A stretch of 64,000 bases of DNA from Planctomycetes bacterium syqfu (GCA_020974905.1 CP087563.1:4712001-4776000), one strand, 5' to 3'; counted from the first letter of the stretch, positions 53,961 through 62,805 are shown. Numbers and translations are program-made. The notes: a model not told the origin generated them from the letters alone.

Positions 53961-56240
53961 ATGTCTGCGAAGCTTGTGACCGTAGCCATATTCGTGGGGC
54001 TGTCCTTCGCGCCGATCTCACCGGTGATCGCCCAGGTCAAACAGGTCCCGCCACTGCTTGAAGAAGCCCGCCAGGCTGCCTTGGATCTGCATCAGCTGCC
54101 GTTGGGTGATGAGCGTGCCAGCGCGCTACTGACGCATGGTCTGGATGTGCTCCAACTTGCCAATCACATGGTCGAGGAGCATCTGGATCAACTCGGTGCT
54201 GCCCAGGGTCCACTCTCCAAGCAGGACCGCCGACTCACGCGTTTACAGCAGGCTCGCATTGCCTACGTTCAAGGTGAACTCTACCGACTCACTGCCATGA
54301 AGCGCAGCATGGATGACCCGACGCGTGCTGCGTATCTGGATAGTGCGGTTGCGATTTTTTCGGAGATGCGCGCTAAGTTTCAATCCATTGATGATGCGGA
54401 ACTGGCCCGTGTCGGATTAGCTCGCTGTTACCGGCTGCAGGGTCTGATTGAGGAAGCAGAAAAAATTCTCGAACCCCTGCTGCGACACATCCCGGATTTG
54501 GCGGACGCCTCAGCAGCCAATCTCTGGCGCGTGGCGGTGATCGAGCAACTGGAACTCGCCCTGATCACCGATCCGCAGCAGGCCATGTCAACCGCTGCAC
54601 AATGGGCGGACCACAACGCCTTTGCCAACCAGGGCAGTTGGCAGCATTCCCTCTCACGCATCGGCGCCCTGGCAGCAGTCCAACTCGCTTTGGAAACGCC
54701 CACTGCAGCGACTGTCCAATTGGCTGTCGAAAAACTCCATGAATCGAATCTGCCCGAAGCAATGCAACTCCAGTATCTCGTCCGATTGGAACTGGCATCG
54801 GATATCCCCGTGGTCACCGCACAGCAGCGTAATGACTGGGTGCTGCTGCTTGTCGATACGCTTTCGCCGCAGCAGGCAGTAGACCGCATTGCCAAACAGG
54901 TTCCCGATGTCGCGGTACTCAATGTTCAGGCGTTACTCGCTTACGGCAGCGCGCTCTGGCAAGTCGGCCAACTGCCCAATGCCGTCAACTGCTTTGATCA
55001 CGCCATGCAAAAAGTCGATGATACCAACCCGCTGAGGCATACCGCTGCCCTGTGGTATGCCCAGTGTCTCTACCAACAGGTCATCCAGACCGGCAGCAAC
55101 GCCATCCGCGCCCGCGCCCGCGCAGCGTTAGCCAGACTCGTTCAAACCCATCCGGCCCGCGACATCCGACTCACATCGCTTAAGCAATGGGTCAGCCTCG
55201 AACAGGAAGACGAAGGCCTTGCCGCTGCTGCCAAGGTCATCACCCTGCATCAGGACTTGGCAGCAGATGATCCCTACCTGCTTTACATCCTGGCAACACA
55301 TCACTGGGAAACCCTCAAGCAAAATCGTCAGGACGGGCAACTCAAAACCGATGCTGCGGTCACATTGGCCAAGACCATTGCGGATGACGCCCAAAAAATC
55401 GTCGAAAACCCCGGCGTGGATCAGCAAGTTGCTGGTGGTCTCTGCCAACTCCTGGCACGGATCTACGCTTCGGACCTTATCAAGCAACCCGACACCGCCA
55501 TGGCTTATCTGGATCAGGCGCAGACGCTGCTCGGTCAATCCCAACTGCAACTCAAAGCCCTGATTCTCATCCAGGCAGGCCTGTCGCAACAGCTTTGGGA
55601 ACTCCTGGAAAACGTGCCCCAAACCACAGCGATTTCAGCTCAGGCTTGGGTGCTCATCGTCGATGCCATCACCGATTTAGCGATGCGTCGACCCGATGAC
55701 AGACTCATTGCTGACCGCGCTGCCCAACTGGCAATCAAGGCCTGGAACGCGTCACCTGACGTGGCAGGTAGTGTGCACATCGGTCAAAGCCTCATCCGTC
55801 TGGGACAGTGGGACATCTGCCTGACGTTGCTCGGTGACCAATACCTGCCCAATACCGACCCGCAATTGAACCTGATCATCGGCCAATCCCTGTTGGGACT
55901 CAATCGTGATATTGACCAGGCAGCCAAGGTGCTCACCGAGGTGGTTAAAGACCTGCCTCAATCACCGGCTGCCCATCTCTGGCTGGGTATCGCCTACGCG
56001 CGCTCCGAACGCCATGCCCAGGCCTGCGAACATTTCAGACAAGTCCGATCCCTGGAAAAACCTGCCACCCTCCAATGGTGGCAGGCAACGCTCGGATTGG
56101 CTCAATCCCTGGCAGCAAGAGGACAACTCGCCGCTGCCAGACAAATCCTGCAAGTCACGTTGACGCTCTATCCCGTCATCGGCGATGATGCACTGGCTAA
56201 CGACCTCGTCCAGCTTTTGGGGAGACTGCAAAAACAATGA
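53961..56240 (+). CDS. exported TPR-repeat protein, first gene of the ExbB/ExbD/VWA operon
   Basis: 759 residues from the ATG at 53961, where a signal peptide begins (MSAKLVTVAIFVGLSFAPIS, then PVIAQVKQ). A GTG at 53892 would add 23 residues without a leader. The mature protein is a long alpha-solenoid with many TPR-like units: RLQQARIAYVQGELYRLTAM, GLARCYRLQGLIEEAEKILE, AHLWLGIAYARSERHAQACE. No catalytic domain was recognised. Its stop codon overlaps the start of the ExbB gene (ATGA), so the two are translationally coupled. It is a likely scaffold or periplasmic partner for the proton-driven complex downstream, but no direct evidence of the role is visible. Confidence 0.83.
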   Translation: MSAKLVTVAIFVGLSFAPISPVIAQVKQVPPLLEEARQAALDLHQLPLGDERASALLTHGLDVLQLANHMVEEHLDQLGAAQGPLSKQDRRLTRLQQARIAYVQGELYRLTAMKRSMDDPTRAAYLDSAVAIFSEMRAKFQSIDDAELARVGLARCYRLQGLIEEAEKILEPLLRHIPDLADASAANLWRVAVIEQLELALITDPQQAMSTAAQWADHNAFANQGSWQHSLSRIGALAAVQLALETPTAATVQLAVEKLHESNLPEAMQLQYLVRLELASDIPVVTAQQRNDWVLLLVDTLSPQQAVDRIAKQVPDVAVLNVQALLAYGSALWQVGQLPNAVNCFDHAMQKVDDTNPLRHTAALWYAQCLYQQVIQTGSNAIRARARAALARLVQTHPARDIRLTSLKQWVSLEQEDEGLAAAAKVITLHQDLAADDPYLLYILATHHWETLKQNRQDGQLKTDAAVTLAKTIADDAQKIVENPGVDQQVAGGLCQLLARIYASDLIKQPDTAMAYLDQAQTLLGQSQLQLKALILIQAGLSQQLWELLENVPQTTAISAQAWVLIVDAITDLAMRRPDDRLIADRAAQLAIKAWNASPDVAGSVHIGQSLIRLGQWDICLTLLGDQYLPNTDPQLNLIIGQSLLGLNRDIDQAAKVLTEVVKDLPQSPAAHLWLGIAYARSERHAQACEHFRQVRSLEKPATLQWWQATLGLAQSLAARGQLAAARQILQVTLTLYPVIGDDALANDLVQLLGRLQKQ

Positions 56241-57037
56241 ATACACCCACATGCCAACTCGCACGCCACAAACGCAAGCTGCCCATTTCATGGCTCCGAC
56301 TTGCGATGCTCGGCTTTGCTGCATTCCTGATGATCGGTCAGGCATCACCCCCCGGAAGTTCGCCTGAAGCATCGGGCGTACCCTCAAGTCTCTTTGCCTT
56401 CATCGTCGCAGGCGGCTCGATCGGCGTGGTGATCATTCTCTTGTCCTTTGTCGGATTGGGGTTGGTCATCGATGCGTTCGTCAAGATTCGCCAGGATGAC
56501 CTGCTCCCCGAGGCGCTCTCCAAGCAGGCCGTCTCACTTGCACGTCAAGGCCAGTTCACCGAACTGAAAAACACCTGCAAAGACGATGACAGCATGCTCG
56601 GCCAGATTCTCTCCTATGCCATCGAAGAAGGAGAACTCGGTCTTGATGCCGTGCGCGAACAAATCGAACACGAAGGCAATCGCCAACTCACCCGACTGCA
56701 CCAGCGCGTCGGACTCATTGGCTTGATCGCATCCATCACCCCCATGCTCGGTCTGTTGGGAACCGTTGTCGGCATGATCGACAGCTTCCAGGTCCTCGGT
56801 CTCTCCAAGGGGGTTGCAGGTCCTGACGACCTTGCAGTGGGTATCTCCAAAGCCCTGGTCACCACCTGCATGGGTCTGATTGTCGCGGTCCCGTTGATCT
56901 TTTTCCACGCCTACTTCCGCGATAAGGTCACCCGTATCAGCAACGAAACATCCGCCATCTGCGAACGCATTCTTCGTGTGATTGCCGTGGTGTTAACAAG
57001 ACAACAACAGATGATGCAACAACAAAAGAAAGTCTGA
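56237..57037 (+). CDS. exbB: ExbB/TolQ/MotA-family proton channel
   Basis: 266 residues, starting in an ATGA overlap with the upstream gene. An N-terminal leader-like segment (LRLAMLGFAAFLMIGQASPP) precedes the first canonical helix (FIVAGGSIGVVIILLSFVGL). The conserved ExbB core has GLIGLIASITPMLGLLGTVV then GMIDSFQVL, and VGISKALVTTCMGLIVAVPL then IFFHAYF, which form the channel helices. The cytoplasmic loop has the expected length, and the C-terminus is basic (QQQMMQQQKKV). With ExbD it makes the pentamer-dimer stator that uses proton flow to drive a partner helix. MotA is unlikely because no MotB or peptidoglycan-binding partner is next to it. Confidence 0.9.
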   Translation: MNTPTCQLARHKRKLPISWLRLAMLGFAAFLMIGQASPPGSSPEASGVPSSLFAFIVAGGSIGVVIILLSFVGLGLVIDAFVKIRQDDLLPEALSKQAVSLARQGQFTELKNTCKDDDSMLGQILSYAIEEGELGLDAVREQIEHEGNRQLTRLHQRVGLIGLIASITPMLGLLGTVVGMIDSFQVLGLSKGVAGPDDLAVGISKALVTTCMGLIVAVPLIFFHAYFRDKVTRISNETSAICERILRVIAVVLTRQQQMMQQQKKV

Positions 57038-57044
57038 AAACCAT

Positions 57045-57127
57045 TTAACCGCAGAGACGCAGAGGTCGCAGAGAACAAACAGGTAAAACAAAAAAATCCT
57101 GTCTTAACTCTGCGTTCTCTGCGGTTA
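57045..57127. repeat. CTCTGCG-type hairpin inside the exb operon
   Basis: TTAACCGCAGAGACGCAGAG GTCGCAGAG on the left and CTCTGCGTTCTCTGCGGTTA A on the right, 20-base loop. This is the family into which both IS110 copies are inserted. It lies between exbB and the first exbD gene and could form a strong hairpin in the mRNA. Confidence 0.85.
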
Positions 57128-57144
57128 AAAATGAATTGCCAATC

Positions 57145-57618
57145 ATGCAGCATATGCAGCTTAAATCTCGAACCGCCATCCGCTTTAATCCCAAAGTCCC
57201 GGGCAAACCGGCGACGCCGGGTGTTGCGCCGTTGGTGGACATCGTGTTTCTGCTGATCTGTTTTTATCTGTTTGTCACCCAGTCGCTCCAATCGCTGGAT
57301 GAACGCAGCGTGGAGTTGCCGATCATTGAGCAGAGTCAATCCCAGGAGTTATTGCCTGCTGAGATTGTCATCAATCTGCTGGAGGATGGCAGTGTCGTCG
57401 TTGCGCATGAACCGATGTCGATGAATGAACTGGCCATGCATCTGCGTGCATCCAAACGTTACGCGATGGACTCGGGGCAGGAACTCCGCGTGGTGATTCG
57501 GGCGGATCGCAATCAGACATTCGATAAGCTTGATACGTTGATGGACATCTCCCGTCGTGCGGGTTTGGACATGATCATTCTCCGTGCGCAGGATCAACCA
57601 AGGGGGGATTCGCGATGA
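57145..57618 (+). CDS. exbD: ExbD/TolR-family protein, first copy
   Basis: 157 residues from the ATG at 57145; a second ATG three codons on is possible, and the upstream TTG is less likely. One transmembrane helix right after the conserved Asp: GVAPLVDIVFLLICFYLFVT, where the Asp is the proton-carrying residue of ExbD. The periplasmic domain ends with LRVVIRADRNQTFDKLDTLM and the C-terminal FDKLD..LMDISRRAGL typical of the family. The stop codon overlaps the next start by four bases (ATGA). With ExbB it should form the motor complex. It follows the hairpin repeat. Confidence 0.9.
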   Translation: MQHMQLKSRTAIRFNPKVPGKPATPGVAPLVDIVFLLICFYLFVTQSLQSLDERSVELPIIEQSQSQELLPAEIVINLLEDGSVVVAHEPMSMNELAMHLRASKRYAMDSGQELRVVIRADRNQTFDKLDTLMDISRRAGLDMIILRAQDQPRGDSR

Positions 57619-58073
57619 TGTTCAAACAGCAAAGCGAGATGCAGACGGACGAGCCGTTTGAGATGACCGCGATGGTGGACGTGGTGTTTATCCTGCTGAC
57701 GTTTTTCATCATCAGCTCGCAGATGTTCGGCGCGGAGCATGATGTGGCGATGCATTACCGCACGAGTACACAGACACAGGGTTTGGCGCAGGGCGATTTA
57801 CCGCCTTCGATCGTGATCACGCTGCATAACCTTGACGAAAAGATGGTGGGCATCACGTTGGGGCAGCGCGAGTTGTTACCCAATGAGTATGCCGCGATCA
57901 CGCAGATGCTTGAGCAGATCAACCTGCCGGACTTACCGGTGGTGGTGCAGTCGCAGGGTGATGTGCTGATTGACAATGTCACCAAGGCGGTCGACGCGGT
58001 GTTGGCCAGCCCGATGAAAAAGGTGAGTTTAGCCAAGAGTCCGTTGCCGACCAAAGGCATTGAGCGAGAGTAA
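57615..58073 (+). CDS. exbD: ExbD/TolR-family protein, second copy
   Basis: 152 residues, start in an ATGA overlap with the first exbD. The transmembrane helix with the proton-binding Asp is FEMTAMVDVVFILLTFFIIS. The periplasmic part differs from the first copy (VAMHYRTSTQTQGLAQGDLP ... PVVVQSQGDVLIDNVTKAVD). The tail KKVSLAKSPLPTKGIERE is basic. A pair of different ExbD proteins is common in planctomycetes and some other bacteria and would give a stator with two types of ExbD subunit. The VWA gene follows after a hairpin repeat. Confidence 0.9.
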   Translation: MMFKQQSEMQTDEPFEMTAMVDVVFILLTFFIISSQMFGAEHDVAMHYRTSTQTQGLAQGDLPPSIVITLHNLDEKMVGITLGQRELLPNEYAAITQMLEQINLPDLPVVVQSQGDVLIDNVTKAVDAVLASPMKKVSLAKSPLPTKGIERE

Positions 58074-58085
58074 GTCCATGGCTTC

Positions 58086-58166
58086 ACCACAGAGTCACAG
58101 AGACACAGAGAAAAAATGAGTTTAATTTTCTCTGTCTTGAACTCTGAGCCTCTGTGACTCTGTGGT
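58086..58166. repeat. CACAGAG-type hairpin inside the exb operon
   Basis: ACCACAGAGTCACAGAGACA CAGAG on the left and CTCTGAGCCTCTGTGACTCT GTGGT on the right, 25-30 base loop. It sits between the second exbD and the VWA gene, and its left arm is identical to that of the element at 23412. Confidence 0.85.
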
Positions 58167-58192
58167 AAAGCCAACCAAGTTTGAATAACACC

Positions 58193-59332
58193 ATGACCCA
58201 GACAAACGACACAACCCAGAGCAGTTGGCAGAGCTTCCGCCGAGAAGGTTTGAGCTGGGTGTTGTCGTTGGTGATTCATTGCAGCCTGTTGGCTTTGCTG
58301 GCCTTGGTGACGGTGACCCAACCGTATCACGCGCCCGAGGATCTGACGGTGTCGATCAGCAAGGAAGTCGAGCCGGTGAGCAGTTCTGATGCTGCCCAGG
58401 GGGACCCGATGAGTCTTGACCCGCAGCAGCAGCTTAAGCGTATGCTCAGCGAATTGCCGATGGTCAAACCGCAGATCGTCACGCAGGTCAAGACACCGAC
58501 GGTGATGCTGCCCGAGCATCTGACATCGCCTGCCGTCCAGGCCGACATCCTCATGCAGCAGCTTTCGGCGGGGGACACCTCAGCAGGCAGTGACGATCAA
58601 CAAATCATCCCGATGGGTTTACTCGAAGGCACAACCGAAGGCTTTCAGCGCATGGTCGGTAAGTGGCGTGGGAGTGGCCTTGATGTCGTGCTCGTTATTG
58701 ATGTCACCGGCTCGATGGGACCCTACCTCGAACAAGCCAAGCGTCGACTCCGGCAGATCATGGGCGTGATCACCGGCATACTCGGCGACACCGTCGACCC
58801 GATGCAGATCGTGCGCTTTGGTGTCGTGGCCTACAAGGACTACGGCGATGACCGGACGTTTGATCCGACGGCCTGTCGCGTCTTGCCGTTGACCACGAAT
58901 CTCACGCTGGTCCAGCGTTTTCTGGAGACGCTTCATGCAAGTGGTGGCGGGGCTCCGGAAGAACCGATCCATCGCGCGATGCAAAAGGCGACCAGCGATC
59001 AACTGATGGATTGGAAAGCGGGTCGTTTGTCAGTGATTATTCTGGTGGCTGATGCGCCGGTCCACAAAGGTGCCAAAGACCAGTTGCCTCAAATTGCCAA
59101 GCGCTTTGCCATCACCCAACGCGGCCGAATCAACACCATCGACACCGGGGATGGCAGCCGCGTCCAAGTGCTCGAAGATTTACAAGTGTTGGCCGACAAC
59201 AGCGGCGGTCAGGCCTTTCTGCTCAGAGATCAGCAAGCGTTCTGGGAACACCTGATCGTCTCGATCTTCGGCCGTGAATACAAGTCTGACATTGATCTGA
59301 TCCTGCAACGGTATCTTAAAGATCAACGGTGA
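58193..59332 (+). CDS. VWA-domain protein with TonB-like N-terminal helix
   Basis: 379 residues from the ATG at 58193 (the upstream TTG is less likely). Residues 20-41 are one transmembrane helix, LSWVLSLVIHCSLLALLALV. It closely resembles the TonB helix: Ser25 and His29 match the S-x3-H motif (Ser16/His20 of E. coli TonB) that couples TonB to ExbB. Residues 42-150 are a Pro/Ser/Gln-rich linker, as in a TonB periplasmic spacer. Residues 163-370 form a VWA domain with a metal-ion-dependent adhesion site, D170-V-T-G-S174-M-G, and later VADAPVHKG. There is no TonB C-terminal domain. Last gene of the operon after exbB and two exbD, so it should be driven by them. A periplasmic VWA domain pulled by a proton motor has no classical counterpart that I can name. 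Confidence 0.88.
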   Translation: MTQTNDTTQSSWQSFRREGLSWVLSLVIHCSLLALLALVTVTQPYHAPEDLTVSISKEVEPVSSSDAAQGDPMSLDPQQQLKRMLSELPMVKPQIVTQVKTPTVMLPEHLTSPAVQADILMQQLSAGDTSAGSDDQQIIPMGLLEGTTEGFQRMVGKWRGSGLDVVLVIDVTGSMGPYLEQAKRRLRQIMGVITGILGDTVDPMQIVRFGVVAYKDYGDDRTFDPTACRVLPLTTNLTLVQRFLETLHASGGGAPEEPIHRAMQKATSDQLMDWKAGRLSVIILVADAPVHKGAKDQLPQIAKRFAITQRGRINTIDTGDGSRVQVLEDLQVLADNSGGQAFLLRDQQAFWEHLIVSIFGREYKSDIDLILQRYLKDQR

Positions 59333-59353
59333 GCAGCACATCCGTGGACCTTT

Positions 59354-59438
59354 CGTCATTCCCGCGCAGGCGGGAATCCAGTGGCATTCTGTTGACGTTT
59401 GCAGGTTCCACTGGACTCCCGCCTGCGCGGGAGTGACG
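59354..59438. repeat. CGTCATTCCCGCG-type inverted-repeat element
   Basis: CGTCATTCCCGCGCAGGCGG GAATCCAGTGG on the left and CCACTGGACTCCCGCCTGCG CGGGAGTGACG on the right. The ends are nearly perfectly inverted. It is the most symmetric of the three copies (20518, 53372, 59354). Confidence 0.85.
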
Positions 59439-59460
59439 AAAGTGCGAGTTGCTTTAAAAA

Positions 59461-59490
59461 ACGAGCACCGCAAATACATGCGATGCTCGT
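59461..59490 (-). terminator. intrinsic terminator after gcvPB
   Basis: ACGAGCA(C)CGC / GCG(A)TGCTCGT stem; on the minus strand six T follow directly. It is 70 bases after the gcvPB stop codon. Confidence 0.8.
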
Positions 59491-59559
59491 TGTTGTTTAT
59501 GAACCTGGATGCTTTGAAACTCAGATTCTGATCTGCGTTTATCTGTGGTTACATCTCTC

Positions 59560-61038
59560 TTAACCAGCGGAATACGTCAACACCGGTGATCTGGCTGCAG
59601 CCACTTCGTCTAATCGATCGATGCAGGCATGATGCGGGGCGGCCTGGACAAACTCGGCGTTCTCGTCGATCTCATCAGCGATGGACAACATCACTTCGAT
59701 AAACCGATCAAGCGTGGCCTTGCTTTCAGTCTCCGTCGGTTCGATCATCAAACAGTCATGGACCGGCCAGTGCATGGTCGGGGGATGCACGCCGTAGTCG
59801 ATCATGCGGCTGGCAATGTCGATGAGCGTCACACCCTTGGCTAGCAGATCCTTGGGCACGGTGATGAATTCGTGAGCACAGTACTTCTTCTCCGCGGTGG
59901 AGAAGTAGGGCATGGCAAAGCGGTCTTCCATGCTTGCTGCAAGGTAGTTGGCGTTGAGCACCGCGGTTTGACCGATGTTGCGAATGCCATCGGGCCCGGC
60001 TGCTGCGATGTAGGTCCAGCAGCGAACGAGCACGCCGACCTGCCCGAAGAAACTGCGGACTTTGCCGATGGACTTGGGGCAGTTGTCGACGAGGCTGTAG
60101 GAATCGTCTTCGTTTTTCACGACCTGAGGGACCGGCAGGTAGGGAGTCAGGAAATCCTTGACCGCAATGGGACCACTGCCGGGACCACCACATCCGTGGG
60201 GCGTGCTGAAGGTCTTGTGCGTGTTGTAGTGCATGATGTCCACGCCGAAGTCACCGGGGCGGGCCACGCCGACGATGGCATTCATGTTCGCACCGTCCAG
60301 GTACAGCAGGGCGCCAGCGTCGTGCATGATCTTGGCAATCTCGCCGATCTGACCATCAAACAGACCCGCGGTGTTGGGGTTGGTGATCATCAAAGCAGCG
60401 GTTTCGTCATCGACCATTTCGCGCAGGGCATCAAGATCAACGTAGCCATCCTTGGAGGGGACGCTGATGACGCCCGCCCCGCACATGGTGCAGGAAGCGG
60501 GGTTCGTGCCGTGCGCGGTGTCGGGGGCGAGGACTTTGCGACGCTTGGGATCATTGCCACCTTCGGGATCATTGAAGTAAGCTCGGATGACTTTCAACGC
60601 GGTGAACTCACCGTGAGCACCTGCTGCCGGTTGCAGGGAAACGTTGTCGAGTCCTGCAATCTCACCAAGCCAGGTTTGCGTGTCATGCAACAGCTTGAGG
60701 ACGCCCTGGGCATCTTCGTCATCCTGCAACGGATGCATGCCAGTAAAACCGTCCATGGCTGCAGCGGCTTCATTGATCGATGGGTTGAACTTCATGGTGC
60801 ACGAACCCAGCGGGTAGAAGTTGGCATCGACGGAGAAGTTCCGTTTGGCCAACGCCGTGTAGTGGCGGACCACATCCAGCTGGCCGACTTCCGGCAGGTC
60901 GAGTAACTCGTCTGCCAGCAGCGCTTCGTCGATGTCACATTCGGGGACATCCAGCTTGGGCAGGTCAATGCTCGGGGTCTTGGGAGCCGGATTGTGCTGT
61001 TCAAAAATCAGTTTGGGGGAAGCTTTGGGATCAAACAT
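59560..61038 (-). CDS. gcvPB: glycine dehydrogenase (decarboxylating) subunit 2
   Basis: 492 residues. This is the PLP-carrying half of the two-subunit P-protein of the glycine cleavage system, which decarboxylates glycine and passes the aminomethyl group to the H-protein. Catalytic Lys in DIMHYNTHKTFSTPHGCGGP. Other family blocks: PLGSCTMKFNPSINEAAAAM, VLAPDTAHGTNPASCTMCGA, ALLYLDGANMNAIVGVARPG. ATG at 61038, one base after the gcvPA stop codon, so the two are co-transcribed. The T- and H-protein genes are not in the window. Assignment is secure. Confidence 0.95.
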   Translation of the reverse strand: MFDPKASPKLIFEQHNPAPKTPSIDLPKLDVPECDIDEALLADELLDLPEVGQLDVVRHYTALAKRNFSVDANFYPLGSCTMKFNPSINEAAAAMDGFTGMHPLQDDEDAQGVLKLLHDTQTWLGEIAGLDNVSLQPAAGAHGEFTALKVIRAYFNDPEGGNDPKRRKVLAPDTAHGTNPASCTMCGAGVISVPSKDGYVDLDALREMVDDETAALMITNPNTAGLFDGQIGEIAKIMHDAGALLYLDGANMNAIVGVARPGDFGVDIMHYNTHKTFSTPHGCGGPGSGPIAVKDFLTPYLPVPQVVKNEDDSYSLVDNCPKSIGKVRSFFGQVGVLVRCWTYIAAAGPDGIRNIGQTAVLNANYLAASMEDRFAMPYFSTAEKKYCAHEFITVPKDLLAKGVTLIDIASRMIDYGVHPPTMHWPVHDCLMIEPTETESKATLDRFIEVMLSIADEIDENAEFVQAAPHHACIDRLDEVAAARSPVLTYSAG

Positions 61039-61039
61039 C

Positions 61040-62383
61040 TCACTTCACCTCCTTGAGCAGGGCGACCAACGCATCGAGTTCTTCGACGGTGCGCTTTTCG
61101 GTGACTGCGATGAGTAGTTGGTTGGACTGGCCGATACCGAGTTTTTCACAAGCGACCCCCGGAAGCATTCCTTTGGACTTACCGGCGGAAATCACCGTTT
61201 TGGCATCGGTTGGGCAGTTGACGACAAACTCATGGAAGAAGCTGCCGTCGTAAGCCAGTTCGTAACCGTCAAGCTTGCTGATGGCGTCCGCCAGGTAGTG
61301 TGCCTTGTGGTAACACTGCTTGGCAACGGACTGCATACCACGCGGGCCCATCGCCGACATGTACACGGTGGCACGAACCGCCAATAGCCCCTGGTTGGTG
61401 CAGATGTTGCTTGTTGCCTTGGCACCACGGATGTGCTGTTCACGGGTTTGGAGCGTCAAGCAGAAACCGCGTCGACCGTTCTTGTCAGCCGTCTGGCCGA
61501 TCAGGCGACCGGGCATCTTGCGCATGTTCTTTTTGGATGCTGCAAAGAGTCCCAACCACGGGCCACCGTATTGGAACGGGATACCCAAAGGTTGTCCCTC
61601 ACCTGCTGCGATGTCCGCCCCACAACTCCCCGGACGCTTAAGCAGCGAACAGGCGATGGGGTTGAACACGGCGATGGCCATGGTCTTGTCCTGTGAATGA
61701 GCGATCTCAAACTGCTTGGTCCAGTTTTCGATTTGACCAAACACGTTGGGGGACTGAATCACCAGGCAGGCGGTGTCGTTGTCAATCGCTGCTTCGATGG
61801 TGGCAGTATCGATCACGCCGTTGGTGGCAGGCAGCTCGACATACTCTGCTGCCAGATCGGTGAGATAGCTTTTGATGACCGTGCGGTACTGCGGGTTGAC
61901 GGTTTGGCCGACGAGGACGCGACGTTTACCCGTGGTGTTCAATGCCATGAGCACGCCTTCGACGATGGCGGTTGCCCCGTCATACAGCGATGCGTTGGAG
62001 ACATCCAGATCGGTGAGTCGGGTGACCTGTGTCTGGAACTCAAAGAAGGCTTGGAGCGCACCCTGCGAGGCTTCAGCCTGATAGGGGGTGTAGGCGGTGA
62101 CGAACTCGCCCTTACCTGCCATGTTGTTAACCACTTGTGGGATAAAGTGGTCATAAGCACCGGCACCCATGAAGCAGGCCTGAGATGACGCGGTGTTGTT
62201 CATCGCGGTGAGGTTGGCCAGGTCGCGTTGGAGTTGAAGTTCACTCCGTGCCGGGGGCAGGCAGAGGTCGCGGTCAAGTCGGTACTGCGGTGGAAGGTTG
62301 GCATAGAGTGCTTCGACGTTGGGAGCGCCGATTTTCTCCAGCATTTCCTGCCGATCCGCCTGGGTGATTTGGACATAATCCAT
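61040..62383 (-). CDS. gcvPA: glycine dehydrogenase (decarboxylating) subunit 1
   Basis: 447 residues, the partner of GcvPB, lacking the PLP lysine. Recognised by QADRQEMLEKIGAPNVEALY at the N-terminus, CFMGAGAYDHFIPQVVNNMA, AYTPYQAEASQGALQAFFEF, and GIPFQYGGPWLGLFAASKKN then MRKMPGRLIGQT. First gene of the pair, with no glycine riboswitch that I could recognise in the leader between it and the hairpin repeat at 62492. Assignment is secure. Confidence 0.95.
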   Translation of the reverse strand: MDYVQITQADRQEMLEKIGAPNVEALYANLPPQYRLDRDLCLPPARSELQLQRDLANLTAMNNTASSQACFMGAGAYDHFIPQVVNNMAGKGEFVTAYTPYQAEASQGALQAFFEFQTQVTRLTDLDVSNASLYDGATAIVEGVLMALNTTGKRRVLVGQTVNPQYRTVIKSYLTDLAAEYVELPATNGVIDTATIEAAIDNDTACLVIQSPNVFGQIENWTKQFEIAHSQDKTMAIAVFNPIACSLLKRPGSCGADIAAGEGQPLGIPFQYGGPWLGLFAASKKNMRKMPGRLIGQTADKNGRRGFCLTLQTREQHIRGAKATSNICTNQGLLAVRATVYMSAMGPRGMQSVAKQCYHKAHYLADAISKLDGYELAYDGSFFHEFVVNCPTDAKTVISAGKSKGMLPGVACEKLGIGQSNQLLIAVTEKRTVEELDALVALLKEVK

Positions 62384-62491
62384 GAACTTTGGGTCCTGTT
62401 TGAGGTTCCTAAGCGCGGTTGGAGGGACAAGGGGGCATATGATACCGCAGGGCGACGTAATTTGCTCGACAGGTGATTTGGAACTTGATAA

Positions 62492-62687
62492 TTAACACGA
62501 AGGCGCGAAGGACACAAAGGTCGCGAAGATAAGACAAAACAGAAGTTAACGAATGGATGGCCACAAAGAATAATCAGTACATGAATTCAATTTTTCAATG
62601 AAGAACACAATTGATCAGGTCAATCATCTCATCAATGTTGTGTTTAAATCTTCGTGTCCTTTGTGACCTTCGCGCCTTCGCGTTAAA
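62492..62687. repeat. long micro-repeat hairpin (CGCGAAGG units)
   Basis: TTAACACGAAGGCGCGAAGG ACACAAAGGTCGCGAAG on the left and CTTCGTGTCCTTTGTGACCT TCGCGCCTTCGCGTTAA on the right, with about 120 bases between the arms. It has the same grammar as the CTCTGCG and CACAGAG elements and stands between gcvPA and nuoH (divergent), so it lies near both promoters. Confidence 0.85.
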
Positions 62688-62805
62688 GACAAATCGCTTG
62701 AACATCAACGACATTACGAATCACATTTGGCCAAAACCCGTCACTGCGGTTAAAATCCCCCTCTGTCCATTTTAGTTTGATACCTCAGACGGAAAGCCGC
62801 TGATC

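Noticed and set aside
62384-62805. Glycine riboswitch before gcvPA
   Set aside because: The leader was read on the minus strand; the tandem aptamer core was not recognisable, and much of the space is a repeat hairpin.
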